DNA from: Brevibacterium daeguense
GTDB lineage: Bacteria; Actinomycetota; Actinomycetes; Actinomycetales; Brevibacteriaceae
Reading direction: 5' to 3'
Assembly (NCBI RefSeq): GCF_021729135.1
Contig: NZ_JAJTWW010000011.1
Coordinates: 1 to 59,233 of the forward strand
DNA length: 59,233 nt
Numbering within the stretch: the first letter of the stretch is position 1; the number at the start of each line of letters is the position of its first letter. The notes beneath the pieces were generated by a model. It did no database searches and was not told where the DNA came from. It was given only the letters and a program-made list of their open reading frames with translations. The position numbers were made by a program, and so were the translations under genes. Below are positions 8,700 through 17,057 of the stretch, one piece after another.

Positions 8700-9686
8700 A
8701 TGCGCATCAAGAACTCGACTGTCGTCATCACCGGTGCCGACAGCGGCATCGGACGGGCAACTGCCCTCCGGTTCGCCAAGAAGGGGGCGCGGGTCGTACT
8801 GGCCTCCCGGGACGCCGCTGCCTTGGAGACTCTGGCGGCGGACTGCCGCAGGCGAGGCGCCAAAGCGCTGGCCGTGCAGACCGACGTCGCGGACCCCGAG
8901 GCGGTCGAAGAGCTGTGCGAGAGCGCGGTCGGCAATTTCGGCCGGATCGACATCTGGGTCAACAATGCCGGCACAGGCGTGTTCGGGCCCTTCCTCGACA
9001 CCCCGCTCGAAGACATCCAGCGCGTGGTCGACGTCGACCTGATGGGAGTCGTGCACGGTGCCCGGGAGGCGCTCGAGCAGATGCGCGCACAGGGCGAAGG
9101 CGTCCTGATCAACGTCGCCTCCATGGCCGGGATCATCCCGCAGCCGTACACCTCGGCGTACTCGATGTCCAAGGCCGCGGTGCGCGCCCTCGGCGTGAGC
9201 CTGCGCTCGGAGCTGAGGCTGGCACGGGTGAAGGACATCCACGTCGTCACGGTGTCCCCGGGAGCGGTCGACACACCGTTCTTCGACCATGTCGCCAACT
9301 ACACCGGTCAGGACACCAGGCCGATCCCTCCCACCTACAGCCCGGACAAGATCGCTGCGGCGATCGTGAACGTGGCTCGCTCGCCGCAGCGGGAGCTGAC
9401 GGTGGGACTGATCCCCAAGGCGATGGTGGCGAAGCACAAGCTGTTCCCGCAGGCCGTGGAGCGCCGAATGGCGACCCTGACGCACCGGAAGCACCTCAAA
9501 GCCACGCAGCCGGCCCCGCCCACGAAGGGCAACCTCGACCGGGCGGCCGGCGACGACGCAACCGGGCGACGCGGCCGGAAGACCGGAGGCCACGGCGGTC
9601 GCACCAAGACGATGGCCCGCCGGCTCCTGGTGATCGGCGGTGCGGCCGGGGTGACGGCGTTCGCAGCATTCCGCTGGAGACAGTAG
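8700..9686 (+). CDS. Short-chain dehydrogenase/reductase with C-terminal membrane tail
   Basis: A 328-residue SDR oxidoreductase. The Rossmann motif TGADSGIGRA starts near residue 12, followed by NNAGTG, the catalytic Ser in NVASMAG and the YSMSK active-site pair (Tyr and Lys). After the enzyme domain (about residues 1-255) comes a basic, low-complexity stretch and a hydrophobic C-terminal segment, LLVIGGAAGVTAFAAF, followed by RWRQ, so the enzyme may be tail-anchored in the membrane. The ATG at 8700 has an AGGAGG ribosome binding site; a TATTCT hexamer near 8613 is the likely -10. The substrate is unknown. DUF503 follows after eight bases. Confidence 0.88.
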   Translation: MRIKNSTVVITGADSGIGRATALRFAKKGARVVLASRDAAALETLAADCRRRGAKALAVQTDVADPEAVEELCESAVGNFGRIDIWVNNAGTGVFGPFLDTPLEDIQRVVDVDLMGVVHGAREALEQMRAQGEGVLINVASMAGIIPQPYTSAYSMSKAAVRALGVSLRSELRLARVKDIHVVTVSPGAVDTPFFDHVANYTGQDTRPIPPTYSPDKIAAAIVNVARSPQRELTVGLIPKAMVAKHKLFPQAVERRMATLTHRKHLKATQPAPPTKGNLDRAAGDDATGRRGRKTGGHGGRTKTMARRLLVIGGAAGVTAFAAFRWRQ

Positions 9687-9694
9687 CCCGGGCG

Positions 9695-9991
9695 ATGTGG
9701 ATCGGCTGGATCGAACTGGACCTGCGCCTCGGCGAGGTGCGCTCGCTCAAGACCAAGCGCTCGGTGGTGCGCCCGATCATCGCCGAGGTGCGCAAGCGCT
9801 TCCAGGTCAGCGTGGCGGAAGTCGACCACCTCGACCTGTACCGGCGAGCCGGGATCGGCGCAGCGGTCGTCGCGCCGGACCGGGCCCATGTCGTCGACAT
9901 GCTCGACAGCATCGAGCGACTGGTCGCCTACCGCCCCGACGTCGAGCTGCTCTCGGCGCGGCGGCACCTGCGCACCTCCGAAGACGAGTAG
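9695..9991 (+). CDS. DUF503 (YlxP-like) protein
   Basis: A 98-residue protein of the DUF503/YlxP family: MWIGWIELDLRLGEVRSLKTKR is the family N-terminus, followed by the KRFQVSVAEVDHLDLYRRA core. In many bacteria this gene lies near rbfA and infB, hinting at a ribosome-maturation link, but the function is not settled. Here it is 8 bases after the SDR gene, likely cotranscribed and translationally dependent on it since no clear ribosome binding site precedes it apart from the end of that gene. This neighbourhood is unusual for the family. Confidence 0.88.
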   Translation: MWIGWIELDLRLGEVRSLKTKRSVVRPIIAEVRKRFQVSVAEVDHLDLYRRAGIGAAVVAPDRAHVVDMLDSIERLVAYRPDVELLSARRHLRTSEDE

Positions 9992-10059
9992 CCGACAAGC
10001 GGAGTCCGAATCCGCAGCAAGACGACAAGCCTCCTGACCATGGGCCGTAGGATGCCACC

Positions 10060-10671
10060 ATGTCATCCCCGCACCCTGGCAGCAGGCCGAACACTCGTCA
10101 TGATCGTGCGAAGATCGTCGACTCATGGATCGCCACGATCGACTCCAAGGGATTCCTCCTCATCGAGGCCAGCAAGAAGCGAATCGTGTTCGCACAGGCA
10201 TTCTCCTGCTTCCTGATGCTGCTCGGGCTCGTCGCCCTGTCCCTCGGGCCCGATCCGGTCGTGGCGCTGGCTTCCGTGGCCTTCATCGTCGGCGGCATCT
10301 ACCTCGGGATTGTCTGGACGAAGAAGCACAGCGGCACCGACGAGCTGGTGTTCACGCGGGACGGAGTGAGTACGCCCCAGACCGGGAAGATCCGGTGGGA
10401 GTGGATCACCGGAGCCGGCTTCGAGCGCGCGCTCGGAAATCCTGCCGTCCGGGTGCTCGTCATCCGTCTTTCTCGGGAAGGGGTGGACAGAGTGCTGTCC
10501 AATTTCGGGCACGTCGGCCCGGGGATGATACTCGGCGGCGCCGTCACGACAATCCGGAAGACTGCTTCCGGCGGCTTCGCGCCCGTGTCGACGGCGTTCC
10601 CGAAGCAGCGGCAGCTTGCAGAGCTGATCGACACTCTGCACCGACGGTACGCGGCCGAGGACGCGGACTGA
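10060..10671 (+). CDS. Hypothetical membrane protein, PH-like, two membrane spans
   Basis: A 203-residue protein not recognised with certainty. Visible: about 45 soluble residues, two close hydrophobic spans (about 46-63 and 68-85, FLMLLGLVALSLGP and VALASVAFIVGGIYLGIVW), then a soluble C-terminal part with beta-rich sequence (TDELVFTRDGVSTPQTGKIRWEWI). This layout resembles bacterial PH-like or STM3941-type proteins, a weak inference. TAGGAT six bases before the ATG indicates a leaderless transcript. It converges on the next acyl-CoA synthetase. Confidence 0.7.
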   Translation: MSSPHPGSRPNTRHDRAKIVDSWIATIDSKGFLLIEASKKRIVFAQAFSCFLMLLGLVALSLGPDPVVALASVAFIVGGIYLGIVWTKKHSGTDELVFTRDGVSTPQTGKIRWEWITGAGFERALGNPAVRVLVIRLSREGVDRVLSNFGHVGPGMILGGAVTTIRKTASGGFAPVSTAFPKQRQLAELIDTLHRRYAAEDAD

Positions 10672-10693
10672 CGGGCGCCCCGGCAAGGGACGG

Positions 10694-12214
10694 TCACGCC
10701 GAGGCGGCCACCTGGGAGCGCAGTCGGTGCTTGAGCAGTTTGCCGGACGGATTGCGCGGCAGCTCCTCGGTCACGATCACCTCGCGGGGGAGCTTGTAGC
10801 GGGCCAGCTTGTCGCCGAGGTGTTCGCGCAGCTCCTCGACATCGAGCGGGTCCCCGTCGCTCGTGGTGATGAAGGCGACGATCTGCTCGCCCCACTCCGG
10901 GTCCGGCCGCCCAACCACTGCGACGTCGGCGACGCGCGGGTGGCTCGAGATGACCTCCTCGACCTCCAGCGAGTACACGTTCTCACCGCCCACGATGATG
11001 ACGTCCTTGAGGCGGTCGACGATGTAGAGGTAGCCGTCTTCGTCGAGCCGGGCGATGTCGCCGGTCTTGTACCAGTCGCCCTCGAAGGCGGCAGCGGTCG
11101 CCTCGGGATTGTCGAGGTATTCGCGCATCCGGCAGTCCCCGGAGAACCAGATCTCGCCGGTCTCGCCGGGGTCGGCGTCGGTGCCGTCGGCCTTGACGAT
11201 GCGCATCTGGTTGCCCCACATCGCCTCGCGCCCGACCGAACCGGCCTTGCGCAGCTGGTCCTGCGGGCGCAGCATGCAGCCGGTCGGGCCCATCTCGCTC
11301 ATCCCGAACAGGTTGTAGAACTGCTCGGACTTGTAGGTCCTGATGAGCAGCTGCGCGGTCTGCTGGTCGATCGGAGCGCCGCCGTAGTTCCAGTAGCGGA
11401 CCGTGGAGAAGTCGTAGTCCTCGAAGTCGAGCCCCAGCTTCCTGGCCGTCATGATCGGGGCGACGTAGGCGATCGTCGGCCCGAAGAAGGCGGTGATCTT
11501 CTCCTCGGCGATGATCTTCATCGACTCGACCGGGTGGTACTCGCGCTGCAGCACGACGGTGCCGCCGATGAAGATCATCGGCAGGAGGATGATGTTCAGC
11601 GGCGCTGAGTGCCAGATCGGCATGCACAGCAGGAAGCGCTCGTCGGGCCGGTAGCCCATATTGAGGTTGATGAGCGTGGCCACCTGGGCGATGTTCCGAT
11701 GCGGATGCACGCAGCCCTTGGGCGCGCTCGTCGTGCCCGAGGTGTAGAGGATCTGGGCGACCGCCTCGTCGGTGAAGTCGGCGGGCTCGGCGGGGGCAGC
11801 GGCGGCCAGCTGCGCATCGAAGCTGCCGGGCGCATCGGATTCGGTCTCCAGCCAGGTGATGTCCGGGGCCCCGTTGCGCGCGATCGGAGCGAGTTCGGCG
11901 CTGACGACCCCGAGCACGGCTTTGGAGTGGCCGATCGTGTACTCGACCTCCGGAGCCTGCATCTTGTGGTTGACCGGGACCACGGTGGCGCCCAGGTACC
12001 ACGCTCCGAACGCCGCGTAGACGAAGCCGGGGACATTGAAGGTCATGATGCCGATGACGTCGCCGGCCCGGACGCCGTTGTCGGCCAGCACGGTGGCGGC
12101 TCTGAGCGAGGTCTCCCGCAGTTGTCCGTAGCTGATGCGCTCGTCGCCGTAGACGAGAGCCTCTTTGCTCGGGTCACGGCGGACGGTGGAGTCGAGCATG
12201 GTGGTGAGCTTCAT
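10694..12214 (-). CDS. AMP-forming acyl-CoA synthetase (crotonobetaine/fatty acid ligase-like)
   Basis: A 506-residue ANL-superfamily ligase. It has the phosphate loop YTSGTTSAPKG (157-167), the WNYGGAPI region, NLFGMSEMGPTG for adenine binding, WYKTGDIARLDEDGYL, the hinge DRLKDVIIVGGENVYS and the C-terminal Lys of PRNPSGKLLKH. The second ligase in the window, only distantly related to the one at 4382-5962. The ATG at 12214 has an AGGAGAA ribosome binding site. It is divergent from tetR-acyl-CoA dehydrogenase across a 210-bp region that carries a tandem repeat array, so the TetR protein probably controls both sides. The substrate is unknown. Confidence 0.9.
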   Translation of the reverse strand: MKLTTMLDSTVRRDPSKEALVYGDERISYGQLRETSLRAATVLADNGVRAGDVIGIMTFNVPGFVYAAFGAWYLGATVVPVNHKMQAPEVEYTIGHSKAVLGVVSAELAPIARNGAPDITWLETESDAPGSFDAQLAAAAPAEPADFTDEAVAQILYTSGTTSAPKGCVHPHRNIAQVATLINLNMGYRPDERFLLCMPIWHSAPLNIILLPMIFIGGTVVLQREYHPVESMKIIAEEKITAFFGPTIAYVAPIMTARKLGLDFEDYDFSTVRYWNYGGAPIDQQTAQLLIRTYKSEQFYNLFGMSEMGPTGCMLRPQDQLRKAGSVGREAMWGNQMRIVKADGTDADPGETGEIWFSGDCRMREYLDNPEATAAAFEGDWYKTGDIARLDEDGYLYIVDRLKDVIIVGGENVYSLEVEEVISSHPRVADVAVVGRPDPEWGEQIVAFITTSDGDPLDVEELREHLGDKLARYKLPREVIVTEELPRNPSGKLLKHRLRSQVAASA

Positions 12215-12289
12215 TGCTTCTCCTAGTGATGGATGCCACACTGCTCCGTATTGAACCACGATTCAGAATTTGGGGAAAGCGCTATCGGC

Positions 12290-12404
12290 GGCGTCCGGAA
12301 CGGCCGGGAGAATCTGGAATGACCGGGGGCGTCCGGAGCGACCGGGGACGTCCGGAATGACAGGGGGCGTCCGGAATGACCCGGGAGCGTTTGGAACGGC
12401 CGGG
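12290..12404. repeat. Six tandem copies of a 19-bp unit in a divergent promoter region
   Basis: Units start at 12290, 12309, 12328, 12347, 12366 and 12385 (the last is 20 bp). Consensus GGCGTCCGGAATGACCGGG; unit 2 and unit 6 are the most diverged. Most units hold the palindrome TCCGGA. The period is not a multiple of three, so the array is not coding. It lies between the divergent acyl-CoA synthetase and tetR genes and ends 20 bp before the tetR start. Upstream of it, TGAA-N6-TTCA (12252-12265) is another small symmetric site. Confidence 0.85.
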
Positions 12405-12424
12405 ACGCGGGGGAGGGTACGAGG

Positions 12425-13075
12425 GTGTATCGGCAGACTGCCAGAACGCGGGCCAACGCGGTTCAGCGCAAGGAGGGGCTCGAGCAGGCGGCACGCCAGG
12501 TCGTCGCGCGAGGCGGCTTCACGGCCGCCAGCATCAGTGCGGTGTCCGCGGCGGCCGGCTGCAGCGCCGGGCTCGTGTACTCGTACTTCGACGGGCGCGA
12601 CGAGCTGCTGGCCGCGGTCTTCGCCCGTGCCTCCGCCCGTGAGCTCGCCATCGTCGAGTCGGCCGCGCAGGAGGCGCCGACGCTCGCGGAACTCGCCGAT
12701 GCGGTGGTGAGCGTGTTCGTTGAGCGGGCCGTCGCCGGCCGCACGCTGGCGTACGCCCTCCTGTTCGAGCCGGTTCCCGAATCCGTGCAGCGGGAGCGGA
12801 TCCGGGCGCGGGCGGCGTATGCCGCAGCCATCGCCGAGGGCTTCCGCCGGGTCGGAGCCGAGGTGTCCGGCACCGACAGCGCTGACGCGGGCGGCGCGGA
12901 CACGGGACGGCTGGGGATCTGCCCGGAGATCGCAGCGCGCGGACTGATGGGTGCCGTGCTCGAGAACCTCTTCATCCTCCTCAGCGGTGACGGGCCCGCA
13001 CCGTCACCCGACCAGGTCCAGCGCCTCATCTCCGAGATCTCCACCTACTCACGACGCGCATTAGGAGCGGCATGA
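12425..13075 (+). CDS. TetR family transcriptional regulator
   Basis: A 216-residue repressor: N-terminal HTH (about residues 15-62, AASISAVSAAAGCSAGLVYSYFDGRDELLAAVFA) and a helical ligand domain with a C-terminal dimer region. The GTG at 12425 follows a GGGAGGGTACGAGG stretch. Its stop overlaps the start of the acyl-CoA dehydrogenase by four bases (ATGA), so the two are one operon. The divergent acyl-CoA synthetase and the shared repeat-bearing promoter region suggest it senses an acyl-CoA or fatty acid and controls both transcription units (inference). Confidence 0.92.
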   Translation: MYRQTARTRANAVQRKEGLEQAARQVVARGGFTAASISAVSAAAGCSAGLVYSYFDGRDELLAAVFARASARELAIVESAAQEAPTLAELADAVVSVFVERAVAGRTLAYALLFEPVPESVQRERIRARAAYAAAIAEGFRRVGAEVSGTDSADAGGADTGRLGICPEIAARGLMGAVLENLFILLSGDGPAPSPDQVQRLISEISTYSRRALGAA

Positions 13076-14862
13076 CCTTGCACACCAGCAGCACGACAAC
13101 TCACACCAGCAGCACGGCACCTCAGCCGGCGATCATCGCGGGCGGCCCCGCCGTGACGCACGAGGTGCGCAACCAGTCGGCGCCTCGGCGCGACGTCGAC
13201 GAATACGCGCTCGACCGGGCACTCCAGGAGGCGGTGGGCCGGTACGCGCCGGGCGCCTCGGCCGAGGAGCTGCACCGGATCGGCCGGCTCGTGGGCAGCG
13301 CGGAGTTCCAGCGCGATGCGCGCCTGGCGAACGTCCACGGGCCCGTCCTCAACACCCACGACCAGTGGGGCAACCGGGTCGACGAGGTGGAGTTCCATCC
13401 GGCTTACCACCGCATCATCGCCGACTCGCTGCAGGCGGGCACGCACTCCCTGGCCTGGACTCGGCCCGGACCGGGAGCGAACGCCGAACGTGCGGCGCGC
13501 TTCATGCTGTTCTCGCAGGTCGAGCCCGGGCACGCGTGTCCGGTGTCGATGACGCACGCGGTGGTTCCCTCGCTGCAGGCCGACCCGGCGCTCGCGGAGT
13601 TCTGGCTGCCCAAGGTCACCGCCGCCGACTACGACCCGCGGCTCGTCGATCCCGCGGAGAAGTCGGCGGTCACCTTCGGGATGGCGATGACGGAGAAGCA
13701 GGGCGGCTCGGACGTCCGGGCGAACACGACGTACGCCGTGCCGCTCGACGGCGCCTCGGCGGGCCTGGCAGAGGCGTCCGGTGCCAGCACATCGGGAAGT
13801 GGGGGCGCCTCGGCGGGCGGCCTGCACCTCATCACCGGCCACAAGTGGTTCTGCTCGGCGCCGCAGTCGGACGCCTTCCTGGTGCTCGCGCAGCTGCCCG
13901 AGGGCGTGAGCTGCTTCCTGGTGCCCCGGGTGCTGCCCGGCGGGGAGCGCAACCCGTTCCGGATCCAGCGGCTCAAGGACAAGCTCGGCAACCGGTCCAA
14001 TGCCTCGTCCGAGGTGGAGTTCGCAGGCACCGTCGGCTGGCTGCTGGGGGAGCCGGGCCGGGGAGTGCGCACCATCATCGAGATGGTCTCCCGCACGCGG
14101 CTGGACTGCATCCTCGGCTCGACGGCCGGGATGCGCCAGTCCGTCGCCGAGGCGGCCTGGCACGTCCGGCACCGTGCCGCCTTCGGTGCCACGCTGGTCG
14201 ACCAGCCGCTGATGCGCTCGGTGATCGCCGACCTGCAGCTCGAAGCCGAGGCCGCCACCTGGACGGCCCTCCACATCGCGGCGGCCCACGACGGCGATGA
14301 CGACGACGCGGGCGATTTCCGGCGCCTGGCGACGGCGGTGGCGAAGTACTGGATCTGCAAGCGCGGCCCCGAGCACGCCTACGAGGCGCTCGAGTGCCTG
14401 GGCGGCAACGGGTACACCGAGGCGTTCCCGCTGGCCCGCCGCTACCGCGAGCAGCCGGTGATGGCCGTGTGGGAGGGGTCGGGCAACGTCATCGTGCTCG
14501 ACGTGCTGCGCGCCCTCGGGCGCGAGCCGCGCAGCGCCAAGGCGTTCCTCGGCTTCCTGGAGACCGGGCTGGGCCGCTACGCCGACTTCGACCGGGCCTA
14601 CGAGGCGCTCGCCGCCTCCCTGCAGGAGGCTCTGCAGGCGGTCACCGGCGGCGACCGCCAGGACATGGCGCGACTGCAGGGCGGCGGGCGGGTGCTCGTC
14701 GAGCGGATGGCGCTGCTCCTGCAGGCGGCGATCCTCATCGAATCCGCCCCCGCCGAGGTGGCCGCGAGCTTCGTCGCAGCGCGCCTGGGGCCGGAGCGGG
14801 GCAGGGAGTACGGCGCGCTGCCGGCCGGGGTCGACATCGACGCGCTGGTCGAGCGGGCGTGA
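13072..14862 (+). CDS. AidB-like acyl-CoA dehydrogenase
   Basis: A 596-residue flavoprotein of the AidB branch of acyl-CoA dehydrogenases. Characteristic stretches: GMAMTEKQGGSDVRANTT, HLITGHKWFCSAPQSDAFLVLAQ, the catalytic-region YEALECLGGNGYTEAFPLARRYRE and MAVWEGSGNVIVLDVLRAL. AidB proteins bind FAD, show isovaleryl-CoA dehydrogenase-like activity and in E. coli belong to the alkylation response; here the context (TetR, acyl-CoA ligase) argues for acyl-CoA catabolism instead. A Ser/Gly/Ala-rich insert near residues 225-245 (ASTSGSGGASAGG) and a Thr/Ser-rich N-terminus look like low-complexity additions. It overlaps tetR by four bases. Confidence 0.88.
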   Translation: MTLHTSSTTTHTSSTAPQPAIIAGGPAVTHEVRNQSAPRRDVDEYALDRALQEAVGRYAPGASAEELHRIGRLVGSAEFQRDARLANVHGPVLNTHDQWGNRVDEVEFHPAYHRIIADSLQAGTHSLAWTRPGPGANAERAARFMLFSQVEPGHACPVSMTHAVVPSLQADPALAEFWLPKVTAADYDPRLVDPAEKSAVTFGMAMTEKQGGSDVRANTTYAVPLDGASAGLAEASGASTSGSGGASAGGLHLITGHKWFCSAPQSDAFLVLAQLPEGVSCFLVPRVLPGGERNPFRIQRLKDKLGNRSNASSEVEFAGTVGWLLGEPGRGVRTIIEMVSRTRLDCILGSTAGMRQSVAEAAWHVRHRAAFGATLVDQPLMRSVIADLQLEAEAATWTALHIAAAHDGDDDDAGDFRRLATAVAKYWICKRGPEHAYEALECLGGNGYTEAFPLARRYREQPVMAVWEGSGNVIVLDVLRALGREPRSAKAFLGFLETGLGRYADFDRAYEALAASLQEALQAVTGGDRQDMARLQGGGRVLVERMALLLQAAILIESAPAEVAASFVAARLGPERGREYGALPAGVDIDALVERA

Positions 14863-14885
14863 GGCGGCACCCAGCCGCCGCGAAT

Positions 14886-14908
14886 GTCACACAGTGACTT
14901 CGTGTGAC
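14886..14908. promoter_or_regulatory. Inverted repeat GTCACAC-N9-GTGTGAC
   Basis: A perfect 7-bp inverted repeat 24 bases after the acyl-CoA dehydrogenase stop and 134 bases before the flavin reductase start. Low GC and a 9-base spacer make it more like an operator than a terminator. No cognate regulator can be named. Confidence 0.4.
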
Positions 14909-14962
14909 GGTTTGCGACTGCTGGGGGAACGAGATCGGCGGGAAGGGCGTTAGGTGGGTGGA

Positions 14963-14990
14963 ATCACGGTTGCGCTCAGCGCAGCGTGAT
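14963..14990 (+). promoter_or_regulatory. Leader hairpin upstream of the flavin reductase
   Basis: Nested inverted repeats ATCACG...CGTGAT and TGCGCT-C-AGCGCA form one almost continuous 12-bp stem with small bulges. It lies 51 bases before the flavin reductase start, either as a 5' leader hairpin or as a symmetric operator. It is not a recognisable FMN or SAM riboswitch. Confidence 0.45.
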
Positions 14991-15041
14991 CCATTTCAGC
15001 ACTGCCAGCACGAAGCTCCCGCCCAGCGAAAGGAACTGGCC

Positions 15042-15638
15042 ATGCACGTCGATCTCGCCACTGCGCCGGCCGGCACCACCGGCCGACCCGCCTCCGGATC
15101 CGGCACCGCCCCCGAATCGGGCGCCGTCTCCGCCCGTCCGGCGGCTGCCGACGACCTCAAGAACGCGTTCCGCTCCCACCCGGCCGGCGTCAACCTCATC
15201 ACCGCCGATGACGGCTCCGGCCCGGTCGCGATGACCGTCACCTCGCTGATCTCGGTCAGCGCCGAGCCTCCGCTCATGGCGTTCTCCGCCTCCGCGCTGT
15301 CCTCGGCCACGCCGACGCTGCTGCAGGCGGAGACCGTCGTCGTCCACTTCCTGGCACCTGCGCAGATCGAGCTCGCCAAGCTGGGCGCCACCAGCGGAGT
15401 CGACCGATTCGCCGACCGCTCGCAGTGGACCCGGCTGGCGGACGGCACCCCGGTGTTCCACGACTGCGACTTCTGGATCCGGACCAAGGTCGTCAACAAG
15501 ATGACGGCCGGTGGTTCCACCGTGTTCCTCCTGGAGGCCCTCGAATGCGCCGACTGCGAGCGCAGCGCCGAGGCGCCCGCCCTGGTGTACCGCAACCGCA
15601 CCTGGCATGCCCTGGAGCAGCACAGCTCGATCGGATGA
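15042..15638 (+). CDS. Flavin reductase family (FMN-binding split barrel) protein
   Basis: A 198-residue protein of the flavin reductase-like family, which reduces FMN with NAD(P)H, often for a two-component monooxygenase. The domain (about residues 40-195) shows the usual DDLKNAFRSHPAGVNLITADD opening, VAMTVTSLISVSAEPPLMAFS flavin-binding core and VFLLEALECADCE. The first 35 residues are an Ala/Gly/Pro/Ser-rich extension. The ATG at 15042 has an AAAGGA ribosome binding site; the frame is open further upstream but without support. No partner oxygenase is adjacent; the NtaA/DmoA-type monooxygenase at 57.7 kb would need such a reductase, but a link is only a guess. Confidence 0.85.
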   Translation: MHVDLATAPAGTTGRPASGSGTAPESGAVSARPAAADDLKNAFRSHPAGVNLITADDGSGPVAMTVTSLISVSAEPPLMAFSASALSSATPTLLQAETVVVHFLAPAQIELAKLGATSGVDRFADRSQWTRLADGTPVFHDCDFWIRTKVVNKMTAGGSTVFLLEALECADCERSAEAPALVYRNRTWHALEQHSSIG

Positions 15639-15675
15639 GCCGAGCAGTGAGCGCCCGGCTGACTAGACTGCCCTC

Positions 15676-17004
15676 ATGGCAGATTTCGTCGACCGGCGCT
15701 ACGCCGCCGTCCAGTCCATGGCCCAGCAGAACCTCATCAGCCCGGATCAGCCCGCGGTCGGAATCGTCGATCTCGAGGCGATCAGGGATCAGATCGAGTC
15801 CCTCAACTGGGCCTTCGCCTCGATCCCGGACACCATGCACATGGTCGCCTGCAAGTCGGTCACCCTGGTGCCGCTGCTGCGCTTCCTCGCCGACCAGGGG
15901 ATGGGGTGCGAGGTCGCCAGTCCGGGCGAGTTCGCGATGGCGGAGGCGGCAGGATTCCCCGCGGATCGGATCGTCCTGGACTCGCCGGCGAAGACGCTCG
16001 CCGAGATCCGGCACTGCCTGACCGTCGGCGCTGCGATGAACATCGACTCCTATCAGGAGATGGCCCGGGTCGAGCGGCTGCGCGAGGAGATCGACACCGC
16101 CTCGGTGATCGGAGTGCGGGTCAACCCTGTGGTCGGCTCCGGCTCCATCGGGGAGATGAGCACCGCCACCACGACGACCAAGTTCGGCATCCCGCTCATC
16201 GATGAGGCCTCCCGCGAGGAGCTCGTCGACGCGATCGCGGCGCGGCCGTGGATCACCCAGCTCCACGTCCACTCCGGCTCCCAGGGAATCCCGCTCGAGC
16301 TCGCGGCCGAGGGGATCAGCCGCATCGTCGCGCTCGCCGAATCCGTCAACGAGAAGGTCGGCCGCCAGCAGATCGTGCGGCTGGACATCGGTGGGGGACT
16401 GAGCGTGAATTTCACCTCCGACGAGATCACCCCCACCTATCACGACTACGCCGACGTCATCGAGAAGACCGCGCCGGAGCTGTTCAGCGGGAAGTACACC
16501 GTGCTCACGGAGTTCGGTCGGTCGCTGCTGGCGAAGGCCGGTTCGATCGCGACGATCATCGAGTACACGAAGAAGGTCGGGCAGCGGGACTTCGCGATCG
16601 GCCACGCCGGTGCCCAGACCGCCACCCGCACCGTGTTCATGCCCAAGTCGTGGCCACTGCGCGTCAGCGCCTTCCAGGGCGACGGCACCCCCAGCCGGAC
16701 CGAGAACCGGATCCAGGACCTCGCCGGGCCGTGCTGCTTCAGCGGCGACATGATCGGCCGCGAATACGTCATTCCCGAGCTCGCACCCGGAGACATCGCG
16801 CTCATCCACGACACGGGTGCGTACTACTTCTCCACCCCGTTCGCCTACAACGCGCTGCCGCGCATCCCCGTCTACGCCTACACCGTCGACGACGCGGGCG
16901 AGGTCACCTGGACCACGATCCGCCGCCAGCAGACGATCGCGGAGATCCTCGCCGAGGCCGGTGAGGACGTCCGGCTCGAGGTCCCCGCACCCGCCGGGAG
17001 CTGA
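15676..17004 (+). CDS. PLP-dependent fold-III decarboxylase (LysA/ornithine decarboxylase-like)
   Basis: A 442-residue enzyme of the diaminopimelate/ornithine/arginine decarboxylase group. Visible: the PLP Schiff-base Lys in MVACKS (Lys60), the phosphate- and ring-binding HVHSGSQG and LDIGGGL, EFGRSLL, and the C-terminal Cys in CCFSGDMIGRE followed by DTGAYYFS. The order and spacing match the family. It is not a confident diaminopimelate decarboxylase, because the Lys motif differs from the YAxKAN form and it is not near lysine genes; another amino acid substrate is possible. TAGACT six bases before the ATG suggests a leaderless mRNA. The pseudouridine synthase gene follows after 53 bases. 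Confidence 0.82.
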   Translation: MADFVDRRYAAVQSMAQQNLISPDQPAVGIVDLEAIRDQIESLNWAFASIPDTMHMVACKSVTLVPLLRFLADQGMGCEVASPGEFAMAEAAGFPADRIVLDSPAKTLAEIRHCLTVGAAMNIDSYQEMARVERLREEIDTASVIGVRVNPVVGSGSIGEMSTATTTTKFGIPLIDEASREELVDAIAARPWITQLHVHSGSQGIPLELAAEGISRIVALAESVNEKVGRQQIVRLDIGGGLSVNFTSDEITPTYHDYADVIEKTAPELFSGKYTVLTEFGRSLLAKAGSIATIIEYTKKVGQRDFAIGHAGAQTATRTVFMPKSWPLRVSAFQGDGTPSRTENRIQDLAGPCCFSGDMIGREYVIPELAPGDIALIHDTGAYYFSTPFAYNALPRIPVYAYTVDDAGEVTWTTIRRQQTIAEILAEAGEDVRLEVPAPAGS

Positions 17005-17057
17005 GCTGCGCCGGCGACGCGGAGGAGGAGCGACCCGATGAGGATGGGAGGTGGGCT

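Noticed and set aside
12290..12404. CRISPR array
   Set aside because: The repeats are directly adjacent without unique spacers and there are no cas genes; it is a tandem repeat.
14910..15041. FMN or SAM riboswitch upstream of the flavin reductase
   Set aside because: None of the conserved core sequences of these riboswitches is present; only simple inverted repeats are seen.
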